Part shown: in pieces, positions 58,417 through 64,000 of the stretch
Position numbering within the stretch: the stretch's first letter is position 1
How the letters are laid out: each line of letters begins with the position of its first letter
Source: Malus domestica
Lineage: Eukaryota > Streptophyta > Magnoliopsida > Rosales > Rosaceae
NCBI RefSeq assembly: GCF_042453785.1
Contig: NC_091675.1
Location: 3,794,501-3,858,500, forward strand
Reading direction: 5' to 3'
Length of the DNA stretch: 64,000 nt
Notes under the pieces: model-generated
Database searches by the model: none
Told to the model about the DNA's origin: nothing
Seen by the model: only the letters and a program-made list of their open reading frames with translations
Translations under genes and position numbers: made by a program

Positions 58417-59439
58417 ACATGTAATAAAGACCACCACGTTGTTTACCCGATCCAATTATCTTCCTCGTAGCCAAGTCCTACAAGATACAGAAAGTGCGAA
58501 ACAAAATGGCACAACAATTTAGAGAGTCAGTGACTTGGCTAGCATACATGAGATTTAAGTGAAAAGATGGAACACATAGAACGTTGTCTAATGTAACATC
58601 TGAATTGAATGGTATGATGCCAGTGGAAGTAATTATGACCAAAGAGCTTGTGGGTAATTTAACGGTGGAAATTGGTGAAGATTTGGTTTTGGTGAAAGGT
58701 GAAGAATCTGAAGTGATGTGATTGGTAGCCCCATTATCCAAAATCCAAGGTTGAGTAAATATAGATTTAACGAAGGCAACAATAAACGAAGACAGACATG
58801 CTGCATTTGCATAAACATTGTTATTACCAAGAGGAGGATTTTCTCCTCTCCTAATCTCTCTTCCATTCTCTTCCCTCCTATTTGAACTGTCACGATTAAG
58901 CCACGTTAACATCTTTTATTGATTTTGTTTATAGAGACAATAAGACAAAAAATAATGTGTGAGAGGAAGGGATGAAAGAGAATGTGAATATGAAGGAAGA
59001 GAATGTGAATATGAAGGAAGAGAATTCTACTCCTATTACCAGAGGTATGATTTAAATTCACTATGGACACCAAGTGGGCCAATAATTGAAGTTGCTCTGC
59101 TGAGAGTCTTTGCAATGGGTTCGGTAGAGGCTGGGACCCATGCTGGTGTGATTTGTTACTATGGTTACCGCCTTGCTTTCCCCCATTATTAGGAACCATT
59201 GTTCTATTTTTAAATTTGCATGTCTTCAGTGTGGCCCCTTTTATCACAGTGATATTTTCGAGTCCTACAGTTGTCAACTGTATGTCCGTCATTATCACAA
59301 AATTCACAATGGAGATTCTTCGAATTGTAGGAGGAATGGTTTGGTCAACTTTGAACAGCAACAGCGATTGAAAAAATTTCGGTCGATCCTGAGGACATTT
59401 GTTGTGTGAGAGATGTGATGGACTTCTGGATTTGATAAA

Positions 59440-59593
59440 GGGAGTTTAAACGAAAAGTCCACGGTACTCTTCACTTTAATGAAAAACCACATTTTTACAT
59501 TAAAAAGTGAAACCTGGTACTATTTACTTTACCTTTTATTTTGTCCTTATCGTTAAAACTCAAAGTTTTCAAATACTTTTCATTAGTTTTCCT
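59440..59593. mobile_element. 154-bp MULE-type MITE, third copy
   Basis: Flanks TTTGATAAA and TTTAGTAAA match at 7 of 9. Same length and block order as the copy at 21891. Confidence 0.82.
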
Positions 59594-59602
59594 TTTAGTA
59601 AA

Positions 59603-60178
59603 TGGACGGTGTTTCAAGTATTGTGTCTGACATGATGTTTGAGAATACAATCGAAGTTGAAAACATAGGCAGTCGGGCACCAAGACCTTATGCTCTAGAT
59701 ACCATGTTAAAATAGTTGAATATTCAAATGGCTAGATTGGAAGGCTATGACAAGTGATAAGATTGAATGATTTCGTCTATCACCATTGCCTAGGTCAACT
59801 GATTAACCCTACTAGCTAAAAGATCATATCCAACATTTAGTGGGATTTGACTTAAACCACATTCGGTAAATATATTAGAAAATATATTGCTATGATATTT
59901 CTTAATAAATTAACATGTTGCCAACTTTGTTGTTCACATCCTGCGAAGCTATTGTTCATATTTTAACTACGAGTAGTTAAAATTTAGTCTTGAGAGGATC
60001 AGCTGCCTTTAAAAACTCCGTTACAATGGAGATGTTCACATTAATTATTTTCATAAATAACTAAAAAATTTCGTCTCAGAAATTTTTGGTCGATTTCAAG
60101 AACATTACAGGACTGAAGATTTCACATAATCTTTCATGCAATCAATCCCCAGTTGATTCAATCAGCGCATGATCGTGA
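59603..60178. other. 3' flank of CYP711A-2
   Basis: Intergenic plus the probable 3' UTR of the minus-strand P450. Nothing else recognised. Confidence 0.5.
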
Positions 60179-63100
60179 TCATGTCCTCTTTATGACTCTA
60201 AGCTTGACACCTTTCTTGAAGTTGAGAACAATGCCGTACTCAAGCTCAAGAGGTTTCTCCATGTCGGGAGAGTGCCGGAACACATATTTCCGGTATAAGT
60301 GAATCAGTGAGAGCTTTAGTTCTTGTAGGGAAAATTTCTGACCAATGCAGGATCGAGGTCCGATTCCAAACGGTATAAAAGCGTAAGGATGCCTTTGTTT
60401 CAATTCTTGGCAATTTGGATCAAACCTCTCTGGCCTGAACTTGTCTGGCTCCGGGAAGTTCTTTGGATCTTTCGCTAAAACACCGAGTGCTAACCACACC
60501 CAAGTCCCCTGCTCCTCAAAAAATAAATCCCGTAAGTATACAAACCATAAATTTCGAGTTTGCACCCGAAAAGTCAGGACTCGTTTGGAGCCTAAGATTG
60601 TATTGGATTGGATAGCTTATAAATTTAAGGTATGTTGAAGTAAGAAATGAAGATGACCTTTGGTAGAAGATAACCTCCTATTTCGACGTCTCCGGATGTT
60701 TCTCTCGCAACTAATGGGGAAACCATGTAAAACCTCATTGCCTCTTTAATCACCTGCATTTGAAAAACCGACAGATAAACCAAAATCCATTGGCAAATTG
60801 GTCTTCCCAAAAGAGGATAATTGATTAACAAGTAAACAAGAGCAGATAAATAGAAGCATTTGGTTAGCCCTTTGAAATTTCAAAGTTTTTATACATGTCA
60901 ACATTGAAAATTCAGAAGACTTGCCTGATCAATGTAAGGAAACTTGTGTTGAAGATCATGAGCAGTTGGCATCTGATCAGGCGGTCCAAATCCATCAATC
61001 TCTGCCAGCAATTTTTTTTCGACTTCTGGATGTCCAGCAACCAAGTAGACAATTGAAGACAATGTGAATGCTGTGGTGGCTGATCCAGCAAGGAGATGCT
61101 CGTAAGTAACTGCACTAATGTAGTCAGGAGTGAAGACATTCTTCGAAACCGCCTCTGACTCCATTGCATTCATAATTACCGACAAGAAGTCCTTCGAGCC
61201 TCGCTCACGGTCTTGCATTCGCTTCGCCACAATACCATCAAGCCGGCCACTCAACTTCCGGTTAGTACGCTCAACTTTCCAGTCCATAGTGCCCGGAATT
61301 CTCTTGAAAATCTGCCTAAATGGCTCCTGGAGTATAGGGACTAGTAAACCGAGTATGATGGATAAGGAACCTGATAAGTCCATCTTAAGCTGCGTTGTGG
61401 AATAAATGTGTTGGTTGATGAAGTCCGAGACTTCATCGTCGTTGTCTTCTCCTTTGATTGATTTGCCGATCGAATGTGTATTAGAAAGGCCAAAGTTGAC
61501 ACCAAATGCAGCTTGCCCTAGTACATCAGTAGCCAATCCAAGGGAAAGGGTAGAAAATGTAATCTCTTCTTCTTTGGAGGAGTGAAGTTTCTCAGTTGCA
61601 GATTCAATGAAGGACTGCATGGTAGGCACAAGGCTGGCGAGGTGTGATGGTTGATACACCGATAATATAGTGTTTCGCATTGTCGACCATCTTGCATCCC
61701 TGCAGGATGCTCAAATTCCATTAGAGTCGGTTAATTTTGTTTTTGGTAAGTTCAATTTGATATACTCGATATAATTAATTGAATAAATTTAGGTGCATCC
61801 TCCTCCACATTTGCTCATCCCATTTTTCTTGTATTTCTCCTCTATTCCTTACAAAAAACTAAAAGCAAAATAGTTATCAAATGAACTATAAAATGTTGTG
61901 CCTTGGACAAATCACACCAAATCACACTCAGTTGAATAGAATAAAATACAAGAAATAAAGACACCGAGAAATTTATGAGATTCGGCAAAAATCTTACCTA
62001 CGTCCCCGGAGAGATATTGCTCTTCACTATGAATAACAGTACAAGTACACATGAGTTAAATCAATATAACTCAATCTCGAATCTCTTGCACACCCACTCA
62101 TAGAATTTTCCCAAGAGCCTCACTCTACCCCAAGAGTTCTTTCACTAGAATATTTTTCACTCTAACTCTCTTGATTTTCTTTCAACCCATGTTCAACCTT
62201 TCCCATGGGAGAGCCGGATGCTCCCCCCTGGATGCTTCTATGATGCTTACTCTCACTTTCTAAGCATTACTAAATGCACAAATATTGCATCTAGTTATAG
62301 GCATACACTAGCAACTATGCCAACAACCAAGACCAAAAAGTATTAAGTTCACGTGACATAATTATTACCTAGCCTACCTAGCATACACCAAAGTCTATAC
62401 CTAGTCTATAAAGTACAACTTTTCTCCATTTGTCATTTAATGCATAGAAGAGAAAACATGCACAATTGTGTGCAAGCAAACACAAGGTCAAGTCTTGCTT
62501 GCTTCCAACCTTGCTTGTGGCAGTCACCATGTCTTCAATTGTTGTCAACACATGACTCATAATTACTCACAAATGTATGAACTAAACACAACATAAATTA
62601 CTTTTAACTGAAAGAATGTATACTTGGACTTTCACTTAACAACCGGAAAGACTTCCATGCAACCATTACATGAAGAGTATCAAATTTGCTATATTCATGA
62701 TCCGATTCGTGAAACGGATGTAGGTAAGTTTTTGTCCAATAATACCTGGTGAAAAAAAGACCCTTTTGATGAAGAGGGGAGGCTGATATGGGAGCTGGAA
62801 TGCTTCTGTTTGGAATGTCTTTGAATTTCTTTATTCCAACTTCTCTACAAAGCTCAGCATCTGCTACAATTATCAATGGTTGCCTGCCCATATGAAACCT
62901 GTCCAAATTGTAATCCAAAAACCAAATGCCATTACCGAAATGCACAGTTTGTTATGAGATTAAACTCTATTTAGCACCCTTCAACCATACTAAAAGAGAC
63001 TTAAACTAGCTATTGCCTCAATTTGTCGTTTTTCTTTTTACAAAACTATATTTTAAACTACTTTGATCTACGAAAATGGACCGAAGGTATAAATGAACTT

Positions 63101-63571
63101 GTGTTCAAGGGGCGTGCTTGCTACCCTAGCCATATGTCCTAATCCATATATACCGAACCAAGAACCAGCTTGGCATATATAATCATATGCGAGGTTTGAG
63201 TGCCCCACCCCGGCGGTCCCCTAGAAGGCTAGAACTAGAAAACCTAAACATTTGGTCTCAAATAAGAGAGTTGCTTGTACACACAAATATGCTACTGACC
63301 TGAAAATAGGGCCGTACTGTTCGGCAAGAACTGAGAATACATCAGGACCATACTTTGCCAGCAAGGGAAGGTGTCCTAGCAAGGGGATAGTTGGTGGGCC
63401 AGGTACCCTTCTCACCCCCCAGTAGGGTCCATACAAGTACCCCAAAATTCCTCCCAATATTGCCAACCCTGTGAAGATTGTGGATATCAACCAAACACTG
63501 GTAGCAAACAACACTTCCATCCCACCAATTTTCTGAAGGGTCTCCTCTTCTTCCAAGCTCTTCATCATCAA
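60179..63571 (-). CDS. MAX1: CYP711A (MAX1-like) cytochrome P450, copy 2, 541 aa
   Basis: Five exons on - (63571-63300, 62898-62746, 61699-60925, 60753-60658, 60508-60179) join in frame to 541 residues, with the same intron positions and phases as copy 1. Motifs: hinge [39 protein letters not shown]-helix [12 protein letters not shown], ExxR as [12 protein letters not shown] and haem loop [10 protein letters not shown] (Cys at about 486). The N-terminus is about 20 residues longer than copy 1 if the first ATG is used; the Met of GGMEVLF would give a more usual length. Intron 2 is enlarged by a solo LTR. The third intron again has a GC donor. [12 protein letters not shown] is closer to Arabidopsis MAX1 than the copy 1 version. 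Confidence 0.92.
61894..62593. mobile_element. probable solo LTR in CYP711A-2 intron 2
   Basis: About 700 bp from TGTTGTGCCTTGGAC to ACTAAACACAACA, flanked by TAAAA and TAAAT. The interior has LTR-type words (AGATTCGGCAAAAATCTTACC, CGTCCCCGGAGAGATATTGC) and no coding region. It reads as a retrotransposon remnant left by LTR recombination. Family not assigned. Confidence 0.6.
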
Positions 63572-64000
63572 ATATGAGAGCTTTGGGTTAGGTTTAATAG
63601 ATTGGTGATGGAAAATAGTGGGGGTGGTTGGGGGGGGGGGGGGTGGGGGGGTGTCTTCATATGAATGATTTCAATTGTGGAAATGTTGGTGCCAATCATC
63701 CTCAGACAAAGCTTTTTGTACTATTTAATTTTTATATTTAGGATGGCAAAAAAAATTATGACGTTTTTTTGTTTTTAGCTAACAATATTATATACATTAA
63801 AGAGGAAGGATGAGCTTAGCAATAATGTTATTCAAATAAGCATTTGACAAGAATTGAACCTAACACTATGTTTGGATGAAGAAATTTAAGATTACTAAGG
63901 AATTTTAAAATGACGGAAATTTAAATGAATGAATTTTATTCTATAGAATTTGTGAATTTTCTTGTTTGGGTAACCTAAAAGAACAATGGAATTGAATACG
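63572..64000. other. upstream region of CYP711A-2
   Basis: Promoter side of copy 2. Contains the G-tract at 63618-63651; otherwise AT-rich with no gene to the window end. Confidence 0.55.
63618..63651 (+). repeat. poly-G tract with several G runs
   Basis: Runs of 5, 14 and 7 G separated by TGGTT and T, about 50-80 bp upstream of the CYP711A-2 ATG (C-rich on the coding strand). Capable of forming a G-quadruplex; the exact length may be uncertain in an assembly. Confidence 0.7.

Larger units (their letters stand above)
56275..59435 (-). mobile_element. Ty1/copia fossil with nested DNA transposons
   Basis: On - the parts run in the expected copia order: a gag-end/nucleocapsid region (about 58910-59360), a protease-type region with ILDNGATNHI (about 58480-58910), a GAG-pre-integrase piece with CTICPMAKQTRLPFP (about 57270-57440), and an integrase core piece with IRVDNGSEF and TPQQNGDVERKHRHIL (about 56280-56655). 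No reverse transcriptase or paired LTRs are visible. It is clearly broken in several places and invaded by at least two DNA elements, so it is old. Only the 5' half of the internal region remains. Confidence 0.85.

Noticed and set aside
1-64000. CRISPR arrays, operons, riboswitches or prokaryotic features
   Set aside because: Regular direct repeats with unique spacers are absent; all genes are eukaryotic split genes or single plant transcription units.

Overview
This window is a plant nuclear genome segment. It has split genes with GT-AG introns, AT-rich intergenic DNA and dense small transposons with recognisable target-site duplications. Gene content and repeat families suggest a woody Rosaceae of the apple/pear type, but that assignment is inference from remembered sequence families, not a search.

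Layout. 0-7 kb: a possible last exon of an off-window gene, a DUF3511 gene (1916-2296), and a decayed proton-pump-interactor-like copy broken up by a degenerate repeat (4168-6900). 7.9-14.1 kb: a NIPA9-like magnesium transporter on + (7884-10269) converges on a LOG8-like cytokinin-activating gene on - (12188-14134). 14.4-21.6 kb: transposons, namely a Harbinger deletion derivative just upstream of LOG8, then a compound LTR-derived block with a 63-bp minisatellite. 22.7-23.5 kb: an unnamed one-exon membrane-anchor gene. 25.2-28.4 kb: a mitochondrial CoA-carrier-like gene with a hAT MITE just upstream. 30-44.5 kb: three tandem IQM (IQ-motif calmodulin-binding) units. Only the third is a normal IQM. 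The second encodes an open 401-residue chimera, an IQM front half joined to a four-helix membrane module. The first is a rearranged, decayed relative with the same module. 48.5-50.5 kb: an IQD (IQ67-domain) gene. 50.8-63.6 kb: two CYP711A (MAX1) genes on -, with a relic of a third between them and a fossil Ty1/copia element carrying nested insertions.

Function. LOG8 releases active cytokinins and CYP711A oxidises carlactone in strigolactone synthesis, so two shoot-branching hormone pathways lie within 50 kb. IQM and IQD proteins both bind calmodulin. Nothing in the sequence shows that these neighbours are co-regulated.

The best candidate for something undescribed is the IQM/four-helix chimera at 34422-36282. 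All exon boundaries were set by hand from splice signals, reading frame and remembered family sequences.
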